The notes below the pieces were generated by a model, which was not told the DNA's origin, searched no databases, and was given only the letters and a program-made list of their open reading frames with translations. 64,000 bases of DNA from Ulva prolifera (lineage: Eukaryota > Chlorophyta > Ulvophyceae > Ulvales > Ulvaceae): positions 2,170,001 to 2,234,000 of the forward strand of contig CM041196.1 of assembly GCA_023078555.1 (NCBI GenBank). Direction: 5' to 3'. Made by a program: the position numbers and the translations under genes. Below are positions 1 through 11,841 of the stretch, piece by piece. Every line of letters starts with the position of its first letter. Position 1 is the first letter of the stretch.

Positions 1-240
1 GAGCCAACTTCCAGGGCGACTCTCACATGCCAGGTCATAGGCCGGCCAGGCGAAGGTGTTCTGGTTCAGGGCGAGAGGCTTGCAGTGAAGATCAACATCG
101 GGCGCCAAAATTTCACCACAGAGGCAGACAGTGCCGTGAGAATCATTGAAGTCTTCCCTCCAGAGCCAGAGGGAGATCTCATCAAGGTGGGTCATGGATT
201 TGCTAGCCTGCGTGCTGCTGCTTCGCGTTCCATGCCTTGA
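1..240 (+). CDS. 3' terminal exon of an unidentified protein (partial)
   Basis: Frame 1 is open from the window edge to a TGA at 238-240. The first 63 codons read like a beta-sandwich domain, with alternating hydrophobic residues and the stretch VKINIGRQNFTTEADSAVRI followed by EVFPPEPEGDLIK, which recalls IPT/TIG or Ig-like folds. After ATC AAG comes GTGGGT, which could be a splice donor at 187; if it is, coding ends there and the last 17 codons (VGHGFASL... to the stop) are intron. No family can be named. The gene would converge with the STPG gene on the other strand, whose stop lies 304 bases away. The protein starts outside the window, so neither length nor start can be judged. Confidence 0.45.
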   Translation, partial: EPTSRATLTCQVIGRPGEGVLVQGERLAVKINIGRQNFTTEADSAVRIIEVFPPEPEGDLIKVGHGFASLRAAASRSMP

Positions 241-543
241 GGAGGGCCGCCGGCGTGAGCTCCGGGGCGAGCCGCCCTGTATCGACCAAATCATCACAGT
301 CACAGCACAGTCTCGAGGCTTGCCCCCACAGCGACAGCACGCCACAACACACAGGCAGCATTCCGTTCCACTCGTCAGACGACAGCATTTCCCGGCCTCC
401 AGCCTGGGCGCACAAAGCTAGGTACGCCTGTTGGTGCAAGCCACGACAGCCTCTCAAATCTCATCCACACACATGACCACAATAGACAACATGAACCAAA
501 GAAGCAGCCGTAACACCAGTGCACTGGTCAGGGGCCAGGAGCA

Positions 544-3500
544 CTAGCAGCACGAGAGGAGCGCACCGTCCGGCAGCCGCCCCGCCCCGGCCCCACCCGC
601 CGCCGCCGCCCTCAAGCCACTGCTGCTGCCGCCACCGCAGGTCGGCCGCCGGGGACTGCTCTTCGCGGGGCCACGGCTGGCCTTTGCCTTTGCGGGGCCG
701 AGGAAGGCGGCGACGACGGCGGCGAGGGGGTCCGCCGGCTCCGGCCCGAACAGCGGCTCCACCGCCGGGCGCTCGAAGAAGGGGCCGCGGCCGTGGTGCG
801 GGAAGTGGGAGGCGGCGTGCATGCCCTCGTACTGCCCCGGATCCGGGGCCACGCAGCCTCTCTGCAAAGCGCGGGCACCGTGGGCGTGCCGTGTACGCAT
901 CGTGCGACTGGCGTCACAGCTCGACTGTTCTGAGCCGCCAAACCGGAAACGGGTGCGCCGCGCGCGCGCGCGCGCGCCGGGGCCAACTATGACGGGACTG
1001 ATCATGAGCGCTGCCAATCAGGGCCAGACACCCTAGGCTCGAACCAGTACATTGCGCAAATTCAGATCATCTGACAGCAACCCACGGTGCGGCTTCCTGC
1101 CGCAGCTCGTGCGCGACCGCAGTTCCAGCCCGTCACCGCCACGAGCGTGCCGCAAGCGATGCATGGCGCCTGACCTGCGGCGGCAGCACGCGAAAGGGGG
1201 AGGCGCACCCGTGCCCTCGGCTTCTGCCCCATCGTCCACGCCGTGCCTGGGGTGTGCAGGCCACAGCCGTGGTACTCCCCCGGGCCGGCTGTCACCTCTC
1301 GGGCCTCGCTGGCGCCCCGCCGCGCGCCGGGGATCGTGAACGCCGGCCCCTCCGGCTCTCTAATCGTGTGGTACTCCCCCGGGCCCACGCTGTCCGCTCC
1401 ACTGCATGCGCGGCTCCGCTCGGAGACGTGCCCGCGCTCATACACTGATCGGCATCCATACCCCTGGGTTTCGCGTGCCCAAAAACGGACAGGACAATCG
1501 GCTACATGTGAATGCATGTATTTGAATTGCACGCAACTGCAGTATAGCCCCTCCACAATACATATTTCGCAGAGGCGCGGTGTGCGAGGTCGCGCAGTGG
1601 CAAGAGGGGAGAGGGCCGCACGAGCCGTCGAGGGCGCCGCCGCCATGCTTGCCGGCCATTGTGAAGGCCGCTCCCGAGGCCGCGCGGGGGGCCGCGTACT
1701 CGCCGGGGCCGGGCGTCGCCGCCGCGTGCGCCGGTGCAGCGTCGAGGCGGTGGCCGATCGTGACGGCGACGCCAGTGCCGACCGCCGTGCGCCGCTCCTC
1801 ATACTCCCCCGGACCCGGCACCAGGGTGGCGGCGGCAGCGCCCTCCGCCGCTGCCGGCTTGCCTGCAATCGTGTACGCCGGGCCCTTACTCAGCTCCTGC
1901 ATATGCCTTGCACACGTGTGGCAGCTGGCATGCGAGTGCGCCGTGAGCATGGCCATATGCATGGCCATATGCATGGCCAGCATGAACTGACCCGGACTGG
2001 TGACTGCTCCACCCCTCTAGCCTGCTGCACGTTTTCTTCAAACTCTTGCCCCAAATATTCATATGCTGATAGTTGAGGTTCCCGGAATGCGCATGCGGTG
2101 CAGCGTGCTGTAGACCGGATGCAGGTGCCAGCGACAGCAAGAGTGCACCTTGGTGGGGTAGTCAGCAGGCCCGGGAGCCTCTGCGGGGGCGGAGCCTGCG
2201 GGCAGCTTCGCGCCGAGGGTGAACGCCGGGCCGCGCTCGGCCGCGGCGGATGCGCTGTACTCTCCAGGCCCCGGCACGGCATCGCCGCCGGCGGCGGGCG
2301 CGGCCTTGCCGGAGATCGTGAACGCCGGGCCCTTCGCGGGGGGTGCGGGGTTGTAGTCCTGCGGGCCCGGCACGGCTTCGCCGCCGTGCGCGGGGCTGTC
2401 CTTCCACCTACATGGGCCACCCCTGATCACTCCAGGATGAAGTCAACATCAGAGTCTACCATCAGCGCAGCACATTGCAGGTCTCAGGCTCCGCGGCTAT
2501 GCCTGCAGTCTTCAAGTCCTGAAGAGGACCACTTCCCGTCGTTAAAAATCTGCTTGCGTCACAGTGCCGCCGGTCATATTGGCACTGGGCGCGGCAATCC
2601 ACATGACAGCCTCAGTACCCTGGCTGCTGCGCGGCACATTCACAATCAAGAACATACAGTTCAGACAATGCATCGCGACCTGATGTGCCGGAATCACAGC
2701 ATGCACGTGCACACACGAGCTGCATGCATGCCCACCTCGCAGCGATCGTGAACGCGGGCCCTTCGGTGGCGGCGGCGGCGCAGGGCGGGCCGTAGTCCCC
2801 CGGCCCCGGCGTCACCTCCAGCGTGGCCGCCGCTGGCGCCGCGCCGGCCTGGGGCATGGTGTAGGCCGGGCCGTGCGCGCCAGCGCCCGCATCTATCCCG
2901 ACATACTCCCCGGGCCCAGGAGCCGCAGGGGCTGCCCGTGTGTCCTCTAGGGCCGCAGCGGGGATCGTGTATGCCGGGCCCGCAGACAGTGGAGGCGCTT
3001 GGTACTCCCCAGGCCCCGGCTGGTCTCCTGCACAGCTCATCGCTCGTCTGCGTCCAGGGCACGGGTCATGGTGAGGACGTGCGACGGGGAAAATTCCAGA
3101 CGCGGGAGCTGCCACTCCGCTGGCACAGCCTGCTGGTACGCATCCGTGCACATGCTCACGAACGGCCACCCGATGCGATTCAACTCAATGTGCATTCTTG
3201 AGCTCCTGCCGCGTGCGGTTATGCTCGGTCCTCCCCTAGTGAGTTCGATGATTCTGAGTGTGTACACACACAGATTATCGCACCTGTGTCCGCATCAGCG
3301 TCACCGCCGGCAACTTCTCGAGGTGCTCGGGGCATCGTGAACGCTGGGCCGTGCTCCACACGCCCCGCGTCTGCATCGTACGCGCCCGGCCCGGGCGCTA
3401 CATCCCCAACATCGTTGACCTCTGCAGCCCTGCCCTGCACACGCACCACGGCTTCTACGCACAGGTCAGCAGCCGGCCAGTGAGAACCTGGCCGCCCGTC

Positions 3501-6500
3501 AGGATCTGCACCACCCATGAGCTGAGCCCTCTACAACCACGACCGTGCTCCCCAGCTTCACGCCAGCTTCAGCCGCCCCGCCATTCACACCGGTCGGTCC
3601 AATGGGAGCATGGCGCACCTGCATCGTGAACGCAGGCCCGCCGTCGCCGCACGGCAGGTCGTACGCGCCCGGCCCCGCACCCTCCGCGTGCTGTGCTGCG
3701 GCCCTCCGCATGCCCAGCGTATACGCCGGCCCCTTCGGCAGCGCAGCCGCGTCATAGTCCTGCGGCCCGGGCATCTCGCCCGCCCCCGGCGCAGCCTGGC
3801 CGGGCACGATCCGCTCGCCCACAAGGTACCCCATCGTGAACGCCGGGCCGGCCTGTGGCTGCCGCGGCTCGTACGCGCCTGGCCCGAGGTGCTCTGCATC
3901 GGCCCCGCCGGCGTCTGCGCGCGGCGCCTCAGCGCGCGGGATCGTGAACGCCGGGCCCTCCGCCGCGGCCGCCGCGAGCTCGTACTCCCCAGGCCCCGGC
4001 GCGTAGCCGCGCGGCGCGGCGGGGTCGCGCGCGGACGCAGGGATGGTATAAGCCGGGCCGCTCGCGGCGGGCTGCGGGACGGAGAACTCGCCGGGGCCAG
4101 GGGTGAAGTCGGCGTCGGTGCGGGCGGGGGGTGCGCGGGCGGCGATGGTGAAGGACGGGGGGCAGGCCTTGGTGGCGTTGGGGTCAGCGGCGTAATCGGC
4201 GGGGCCGGGCTGTGGCTCGGGGTCGCGCAGGGGCCGAGGGCGGGCCTGGATGGTGTATGCCGGGGCCGCCGGGGCGACGGGGTGCGGCTCGTACGCCTGT
4301 GGCCCTGCATGGCAGCGGACAGAGGCGTCAGTGCAGGGACCCATTCGCACAGTCACGGAAGCCAGGCGAGAGGGGGCATGAAATACGCAGCGGATTATGT
4401 ACGTATCGGGGCTGAGGGCTGGCGCAGGGCAGATGGCAGAGTAGCCCCCGATCTGCATGCATAGATGCATCTGTGTCACTAGATTAGCAGCAGCATGTGC
4501 GCAAGGTCACGTTATGCCAGTGTGTGCATACAGTTGAGATACATAGCGCTGCTCGGGCAATGACTAGCCCTGTTCTGCTGACATTGACATCTTCATTTTC
4601 ACTGGCCCAGGGGATCACATTCACAAGGCTACCACGCGCAGCGCACCTGGCGTAGGGTCAGCGGTCGCAGCATCTCCCGGGACCCTCGCCCTTGGGACGC
4701 TGAATGCGGGGCCAGCCGGGAAGGCTGCGGGCACGTCGTACTCCGCCGGCCCGGCCGTGGACGTGGCGTCGGCAAGCGGCGCGCGGTGCCGCGGCGCGAG
4801 GGTAAACGCCGGCGCGGCCGGCAGCGCCCGGGCTTCGTACTCCCCGGGGCCCGGGAGGAGGTCGCCGGCGGCGGAGGGGGGCGCATGCCGGGGGCCGAGG
4901 CTGAAGGCGGGCCCGGGGTGGGGCGCGGCGGGGGCCTCGTACTCGCCCGGGCCGGGGGCGTAGCGGGGCGTGGGCGGCTCCTTCGGCGCGGCCGGGATGG
5001 TGAATGCGATGGTGGGTGCGGGGACCTGCGGCGGCAGACCGATGATGGATGAGCCGGTTGCGGCGATGCTGGGTGCGGGCGTGCGGCACAACAGGGCCGT
5101 GGTCTGATGCGGGTTCTGATTGTGCAATACCGTACTACATTAAAAGCAGGGACATATAACGCGTAACGCTGGGTATTCTAGGTACTCAGCTAGGTATACT
5201 TAATCATGAATTTTTGGGATGGTATACCCAACAAAGACCAGAATACTTAGACCTAGACCCCATATGGCGCTGCCCCAGATGTCCATGCTATCAATTTAGT
5301 ACGGCATGGTCGTGTGCATGCTGAGATCCATCAATGGATGCCTCGATCGATGTCACTCAGCGATGTGGGACGTGTCCACTGCCTTGTTGGCGTGCATGCA
5401 ATTGGCCAGGATGTGATGGTTGCACAGGTGAACGATCGCAGACTTGAGGGCACATATGTGTGTGTGACACCGTAGCAAACAGCACAAGCCAAGATCCCAG
5501 AAAGGCAAAGTGCGCATGGACCTGCCCAGGATGTTTGCCAGAGCACATGACTAAACCTGCCATGACGCAGCTGGCGCATCGCTGCAGCAGCTTGCATGAG
5601 CTGCAACGTCTGGATGCAACTGTGGTCATTGCATCTGATGTCGGTGAATGTGATGCCAGTGAATCTGATGTCAGCAGGAAAGCTGAGCCGCATGCGAAAG
5701 TAGTGCTCCGAAGGCCAATCTGCACGCATTTTCAATAAGGAAACACCCAGGCTCGCACATTGGTGCGGTAGTCTCCAGGGGCTGGTGTGACGTCTTTCTC
5801 TCCGGGGTCCAGGTTCCTCGGGGCGGCTGGCATCGTCCAAGCGGGAGCTGGAGCTGGGCCGCTCGGATCATATGCACCTGGGGCTGGGCCATCTGCTCGC
5901 AGACTGAGTGTTTTCCGGGTTGCCTGCATTAAACGTTGCACATGTAGGCCCCGCCCCGCCTAGGGGCATGGTATGACTGCTCTGCTATGGTTCTGTTGTA
6001 GCCAGCCAGGTGGATCTTAAAAAATTTGAATGGATGTGTGGCTGAAGCAAGTGGCGGTGTTGGCAATCTCACCCTGACAAATGAGTATGCTGGACCGGGG
6101 TCAGCAGTAGCACAGTCGTGAGTGTATTTTCCAGGGCCGGGCGCAGCTGTGGAGGAGGCTGCGATGTCTGGACACCTTGCAGCGATGGTGTAGGCGGGGC
6201 CATCTGACTGTGTCCACCTGCATTCACCATGCTCGGCTGAGATCGTTCAACAGAAGCCACGAACTGGCTCGATGCCACGCACTTTGTGTCCTGTTTGAGG
6301 CATCGAGCCTTTCACCATGCTTCGGTCACGGTAGGCGCCATGCAAGCGGTTGTGAAAGACTCAACAGGTCATTGCATGTGTTTAATGGACGCAGAGGCAC
6401 CGTGATCCAGCATGCTCTGTATGCCTTTGTTTCCACTTCCACCTAATTCTCTCATTGCGCCTTTCATCTGGCACTGCTGGTAGCGGTTGGTCTGCTGAGC

Positions 6501-6882
6501 ACATCGGTGCGATCGCAGTTAGATTGTGGGATTTGCCTTCCCACCGAAGCTCAGATGCCGGCAATGCATCGGTGGTGAAAGATCTGATTATTCCATGGAC
6601 ACGTCGATGCAGTTGTAGAGTTCGAAATGTTACGTACTTGCCCTGACCAGCTGTGTCGTAAGTTCCCGGCCCTGGTGCTGAAGATTGAGCTGTGAAGGCG
6701 GGTTGCCTTGCAGCCAAAGTAAAAGCAGGACCTGATTGGAGGAAAGACTGAGATTGATGATATGTTCCTGGTCCAGGAGCTTCGGGCGCGGGGTCAGGGG
6801 CGTGAAGCCGCTGTGCGATTGTGAATGTTGGCCCAGTTTGTATGCTAGTTGGCAGGCTGTACTGGCCAGGACCGGGCACGTC
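544..6882 (-). CDS. Sperm-tail PG-rich repeat (STPG/SHIPPO/ODF3-like) protein
   Basis: At least eleven exons encode over 1,050 residues of tandem STPG repeats of the form PGPGEY...GPAFTI...R, about 40 residues each. Exons that join in frame are 6638-6882, 6073-6217, 5759-5923, 4647-5103, 3619-4304, 3284-3434, 2736-3027, 2149-2407, 1622-1896 and 1209-1401, then a terminal exon from about 855 to 544. Repeats have decayed variants (PGPQDY, PGPADY, PAPGDY). Proteins of this family coat or fill flagellar microtubules, so an axonemal role is likely. The start is unresolved: an open stretch at 6965-7492 ends in a donor of the right phase (KSPAKCNQ then gtgact) and may hold the first exon, but I see no convincing ATG. 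The junction between 1209 and the last exon is also uncertain, because the obvious donor and acceptor differ in phase; a donor at CGC|gtgctg would fix it. The C-terminus is Ala/Gly/Ser-rich. Confidence 0.85.
1950..1980. repeat. Short tandem repeat, 12-base unit gccatatgcatg
   Basis: The unit gccatatgcatg occurs just over two times in a row inside an STPG intron. It contains the TGCATG core that is also enriched at acceptors across the window. Confidence 0.6.
5152..5310. repeat. Dispersed repeat R1, copy 1
   Basis: This stretch begins with ACGCGTAACGCTGGG and continues with ctaggtact, ttaatcatga, caacaaaga and ctagaccc in fixed order. The same blocks recur in the same order and orientation at 46548-46710. 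It lies in the STPG intron 5104-5758. It has no coding capacity and no obvious terminal inverted repeats, so a short non-autonomous element or an old repeat is likely. Confidence 0.65.
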
Positions 6883-6964
6883 CTATAGGGACTATGGAAC
6901 CAGTTAGAGACATGGAGTGTATAGGTGTTGCAGCATCCAAGTTGATATGTCTGAATGCAGTCAC

Positions 6965-7492
6965 CTGGTTGCATTTAGCTGGACTCTTCGGAATCACACG
7001 ATCCTGCGCGGGGCTGTCGGCAGAACCCGCAAGTCTCGCTGAAGACTTCCGAGGGATGCTTCGCTTTGATTTGCAAGAAGGTAATAATGGTGCATACGTC
7101 AGCCAACCGTGCGCCAGATTTGTGGTGCAGCGTGCCGTCGGCTGCCATTGGCCATGATGTGCATCAGCCTGATTTGCGCCGCAAAACCTATGGCTATTCC
7201 TAGAGCTCTCGAAAGTACTCCCATGCCCTCTGTAATCGAATGTGATGCTCTGGCCAAGCTGAAAGGGCGTACCCAGCATTGCAGACATCCGGACGGTCCC
7301 GAACACAGCTATTGCAACACCCGGGACTACAGGTTGACACAGTATCCGCAGTGCGAGCACGCCGTATGCAGGCTGATTTGTGCCACTATGATCCCCCCAC
7401 GTTGCATACATTATCGTTGTCGAATTTGCGCAGACCACCGTCGCACCAGTACGATGGTGGCCTGCAGGATCCTCGTCGACACCCAGGAGCAA
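6965..7492 (-). other. Possible N-terminal exon of the STPG gene
   Basis: This stretch is open on the minus strand and ends at a donor (AAC CAG|gtgact) whose phase 0 matches the acceptor of the next STPG exon at 6882 (GAC GTG CCC). The end reads SADSPAQDRVIPKSPAKCNQ, a basic low-complexity lead-in that would suit an STPG protein. The upper part has no PG repeat and no clear coding signal, and the true 5' boundary may lie anywhere inside it. Confidence 0.25.
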
Positions 7493-7823
7493 TCACACGT
7501 GCCAAGCGAAGAAAAGCACGGGCACCAAACCTGGGTTCATGGCATGCAGCACTGCAGCTACTTACAGTCATCAGAAGTTGCGTGCAGCGGCTAGACTGCA
7601 TGTCCAGCCGGAGGCACTCCGGCACCGCTGTTCAGGCAGCGCAGGTGCCGCTTCGAAGGCTACCGAAGTACTTCTCATATGCAGACAGAAGTGACACCAA
7701 TAGATACATGTCACTGACAACAAAGACGCAGCAGCTGTACTAGACCTGAAAACTGTGTAGCGGCATACAACTCAAATGTGCTGTATCATTGGCTGTGGCC
7801 CCAAATCCCATCAGCCTGCCACC

Positions 7824-10800
7824 TTACAGGAATGCATCTGCTTCTTTGTCTTGCAGCAACTGAGCGATTTCCTCCTGCTCGTTGAGCTTGGCCACTTCAA
7901 GTGGAGTTTTTGAATCCGCGTTCTTCTCTGTCAACCCAGCACCACTGCATATCACCGCAGATGTCACCACCCGGAAAACCTCCACCTTGAAAAGCATACC
8001 AGCTAAAGTAACCAGCGACCTCAACACTGTCTGGAGTGCACAACATAGCTCAGACAGGTAGATGAACTTTTCTAGCACTCCATGAGTGACTCGCAGACAC
8101 CCATGCTGCCAACCCCTGGAGCTGACAAGTCCACAGCCCTGTTGCCTGCAGCCGTGGCCGTCAGCGACCGACCACAGCACTCAGGTAGCCCACATGCAGG
8201 TTCAGGAGTACATGAACACACAAACCGCTGCCTGCCACCAGCAGTGCATGCCCAAGCCGCATTACAAGCTGTATTATGACCAGACCTACGAAGCCCTAGC
8301 ACGAGCATGCTCATGCATCCCCTGAAGCCATGGTGTGACCTCATGATGAAACCTTCCATCTGGGGCCTCACGGGGTGCCGCACGCCGCTGTCAGGACAAG
8401 GCAAACACGGCGGTCGGGAGGACGCCTGCAGGTCAGCAGGGCTCAGGCGGGGCAGAGGGGCGGGGCGCACTGTTCCAACAGCAGCTTGACGCATTCCGTC
8501 TCGCCGTAGCCGGCTGCGTAATGCAGAGGCGTGTTCTTGTCAGAGTCCACCGCGGTCACTGACGCCTTGGCAGCGAGCAGCTCCTTCACCACGGGCAGCT
8601 CTCCGTAGCCGCAGGCAAAGTGCAGAGCGGTTCGGCCAGAGGAGTCGGATTCGTTCACATCGAAGTCTGCACCCGTGAATGCAAATCAGCATAGGAATAT
8701 TGTGATTTTTCTAAGCATCAGGTCAGTGGCAGTGTGACCAGGACAGGTGATGCTTCTGTGACTGACTGGCCAAGATGCGAGGTACCACCATGGGATGCAC
8801 GAGACGAGACGATGAACAGTCCCTGTGGCATGCACGCCAGGTCAGCCCACGACGTCAGCGCAAACTTGCAAAAACGAGTCAATAGCACAGCCACACAGCT
8901 ATGGCTCGCCCACCGACAGCGTCATGCATACGATCTGTAGCCAACTCTTCCGCCAGATCTTCTTGAGACGCCTCATGCCACCAGTCGTATGGATACGCTT
9001 CCAGCCTTCACAAGAACGACGTCTGCCCCAAGAGCAATGGCCCATAGATAAATCATGCCAGCGATGCTTGGAGGCGGGTGGGCGGCGACAGGGACCAAAA
9101 ACAGCAGCAGAGGCGGCCCCAGGGGCCAATGCCCCACACAGAGGCGGGCGGGCCGCGCACCGGCGGCGTTGTCGGCGATAGCCTTCTTGATCGCGTCCAC
9201 GTCGCCCTCCATCGCGGCGTTCAGGAACTCGCTGTCGGGGGTGTCCGCGTCGGCGTCCTCCTCGCCCGCGGTCTCGCCCGCGCCCTCAACCGCCCCCGCG
9301 CCCGCAAACATGCCCGTGATGCCCGGCATGTCCCCAAACGCCTTGCCGAGCTTCTGCATCGTCTCGGCATCGTTCCAGTACCTGCGCACCGCACGCGCCT
9401 CTCAGCACGCGCTCAGCACACGCGCCCACTGGAGGCCGTCGCGCTAGAGGGGGCTATGTGTGTGCGGGAGCTGCTGGGACAGGGCCGCCTCTGTCACGGC
9501 AAAAGTGTGCCCGCGCCGGCAGAGCCGCGCTGCCGGTGCACTCGCCTAGGTGTGCCGCCAACCCTGCCCTTGCACGGAGTCGGCACGGCCTGCGTGAGTG
9601 TGGGTGACGTTGACTTCACAGCCACACCTCGCCCGCACCATGGCTGTCCTGGCGTCCTTGCCGCAGACGCGGGAACGCACGCCTGGCTAGTGCCCACCTG
9701 GCCCGCACCCACCTAGCAAGCGCTGCAGCTGCTTCCGTCCAGGCGTGTTGCTGCGCTCACACACGCATGCGCCCGCAGGGGCAGTAGTCATGGACGCACC
9801 TGTGGCACGACTAACTGCGGCCACAACACTCCAGTGGGGTGGAAGCACCAGCCCACAGCACAGCAGGACCCCCTTCCAGGGGGAGGAAGGGGCAGGGAGG
9901 CAGCGAGACCATACAAAAACACAGTAGGACAGGCCTACGTTTGTGGCAAGACAGACAAAGTCAACAAAATTTCAGGTCAAGGTGGAGGGCGTACTTCATC
10001 ATGGCTGAAGGGCCGCCAGACTCGAGCTCTTCAATGACATGTTTCAGCTCTGGGTCCTCCTTCAACTCCTCCATCTTGGCCTGCATGCGGTCCCGCGTGT
10101 CCGTGTCCTGCATCGACTTCACCATGTTGGCCAGCTGCGGGTCGCTCTCAAACATCTTCTTCCCGATGTCCTCTGCCATCTTCGCAAACTCCGGGTTGGA
10201 CATGATGCCCTGCATCGCCTGCGACACACGCGCCACCGATTAGACAGATGTAGCACTCGCTTGTGCTCATGCAAACGTGTACACATGCTGGCGGCTCTGG
10301 TGGGGTGATGCTCTCGCGGAGAAGGAACCAAAAAAAGCTCTCAAATAATATAGCCCGGGTGCACGCTTGTGAAGCTGCAGAGTAGGCGTGCTTCAAACGA
10401 GGCTTAATGCCGCTTATATCCTTCAGCTAACGGCCAAGCGATAAGTTCTATGCTGTACAATTGCACACGATTCCTGTGGCACTGGCAGCTCCACAATTCG
10501 TCACGTCGTCCCTAGTGCCGGAATGTATGTGGAAGACTGCAATCTGGCTCAGCTCGTGTTCAAGAGGTACGCAATGGGTAGGCATTCTAGACTAGGCAAA
10601 GTGGTCCGTGCTGTCTTGCTTACTACTTGCTGACGATACTACTAAATTGCAGTCTTGCAGGCAGCACGGGGTGATTGGGTCAAAGAAGAGTGCCTACTGC
10701 ATTGTAGAAGCACTGTTGAAGACGGCTTGACAGCTGAACTCTCACTGCAACTAGACTGCAAGATGAAGCACTTCAGACACACACCACATGCAACTCTCAC

Positions 10801-11841
10801 GACGGGGGTAGATTGTCCCGAGGATGAGTCAACGATATGACAGTTTACATGCTGTTTACAGATGATCCTGTGGCATCCCAGGGTCAAATGATGACCCTGC
10901 ACTACATCCCCCGCGTTGTGTTTCTGGCTGTGCTCGAAGGCCACCCGTAAGGCACATTCGGCACATTGCAGCTGGTACTATTGCACTGAAGCTCTGACCC
11001 CGGGCTGGGGCTTGTCAAACAGACGAATGAATTGAACTTAAACGATCATGTCTGTGTACGAGACGGTGTGGTATGTTCTTGGGGACGTGTGAAATTGTTG
11101 CGGGTGTGCTGACCGGGCGATGCAGGTCAGATGGATACGAACCTTCATGTACTGCTCGGGGTTGACATTTGGCATGCCAGGTGGAACCCCTGCTGCTGCT
11201 GCTGCCTCACCTTCAGGTGCATCCACTGCCCTTGATGCTGTAGCAGGATCCGTTGCTGCTGCTCCCTCACCTGCAGGAGCGCCTGGTGGTACCATACCAC
11301 CCAGACCCATGCCAGCAAGCTGCTGTGTCATGGCTTGAAAGCTAGGATCCTGGGCCATTTGCTCCGCCATCTGTTTGATCTCGGGATTCTGCAGTTTTCG
11401 ACCACGTGTTGACACCGGACCACCGCAGCTTTAGGTTATGTACATATGCACTGATCGATGCTTCCGACGCGAGATGCCAAAGTGCGCCGCTAAGCTAGAG
11501 CAAAACACATTGCCTAAGATACTCTTGAAGCGTCGCTTGCCTGATACACAGCGTGCAGGCATCCTGGAGCCCGCGCCAGTGTGACTGCCTCAGTAATGCA
11601 GCGCAACGCGTCCGAGGCCAGGCCGACCTCGTCGCGACTCACCGAGCAAGCTATGGCCAACAGCGTGCTGCAATTGATACCAAAGTAACATCCTACTTTC
11701 TTCAGCGATGATTGCACACCCAGCGCCACGTTCAAAGCAAGCCACGAGGCGAGACTCAAGGCGACAACAGCAGAACGACAAGGTGCGCACATTGAGGATC
11801 TCTTGCATTTGAGACATGTCAAATCCTGGTGGAAGCGCCAT
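7824..11841 (-). CDS. AKR2: AKR2-like ankyrin protein, plastid outer-envelope targeting factor
   Basis: Six exons (11791-11841, 11143-11388, 9995-10218, 9161-9381, 8471-8666, 7824-7944) join in frame to 353 codons including TAA, close to the 342 residues of Arabidopsis AKR2A. In order: short N-terminus [17 protein letters not shown]; a first STI1-like helical segment ([20 protein letters not shown]); an Ala/Gly/Pro linker; a second STI1-like segment ([15 protein letters not shown]...[12 protein letters not shown]); an acidic linker; ankyrin repeats including [13 protein letters not shown] and [12 protein letters not shown]; and the C-terminal DAFL ending. AKR2 binds nascent plastid outer-envelope proteins in the cytosol and delivers them to the chloroplast surface; that role is known from plants and inferred here. 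The start at 11841 gives the best N-terminus; an in-frame ATG at 11874 would add MLVQSYPRIHT. Donors are gtgcgc, gttcgt and gtacgc. Confidence 0.9.

Noticed and set aside
1438..2076. Long plus-strand frames opposite the STPG exons (for example 1243-2076)
   Set aside because: They are mirror images of GC-rich minus-strand exons that carry clear PG repeats and splice in frame.
8471..11388. Hsc70-interacting or ubiquilin-like protein (from the STI1-like segments alone)
   Set aside because: The C-terminal ankyrin repeats and the DAFL ending fit AKR2 far better.
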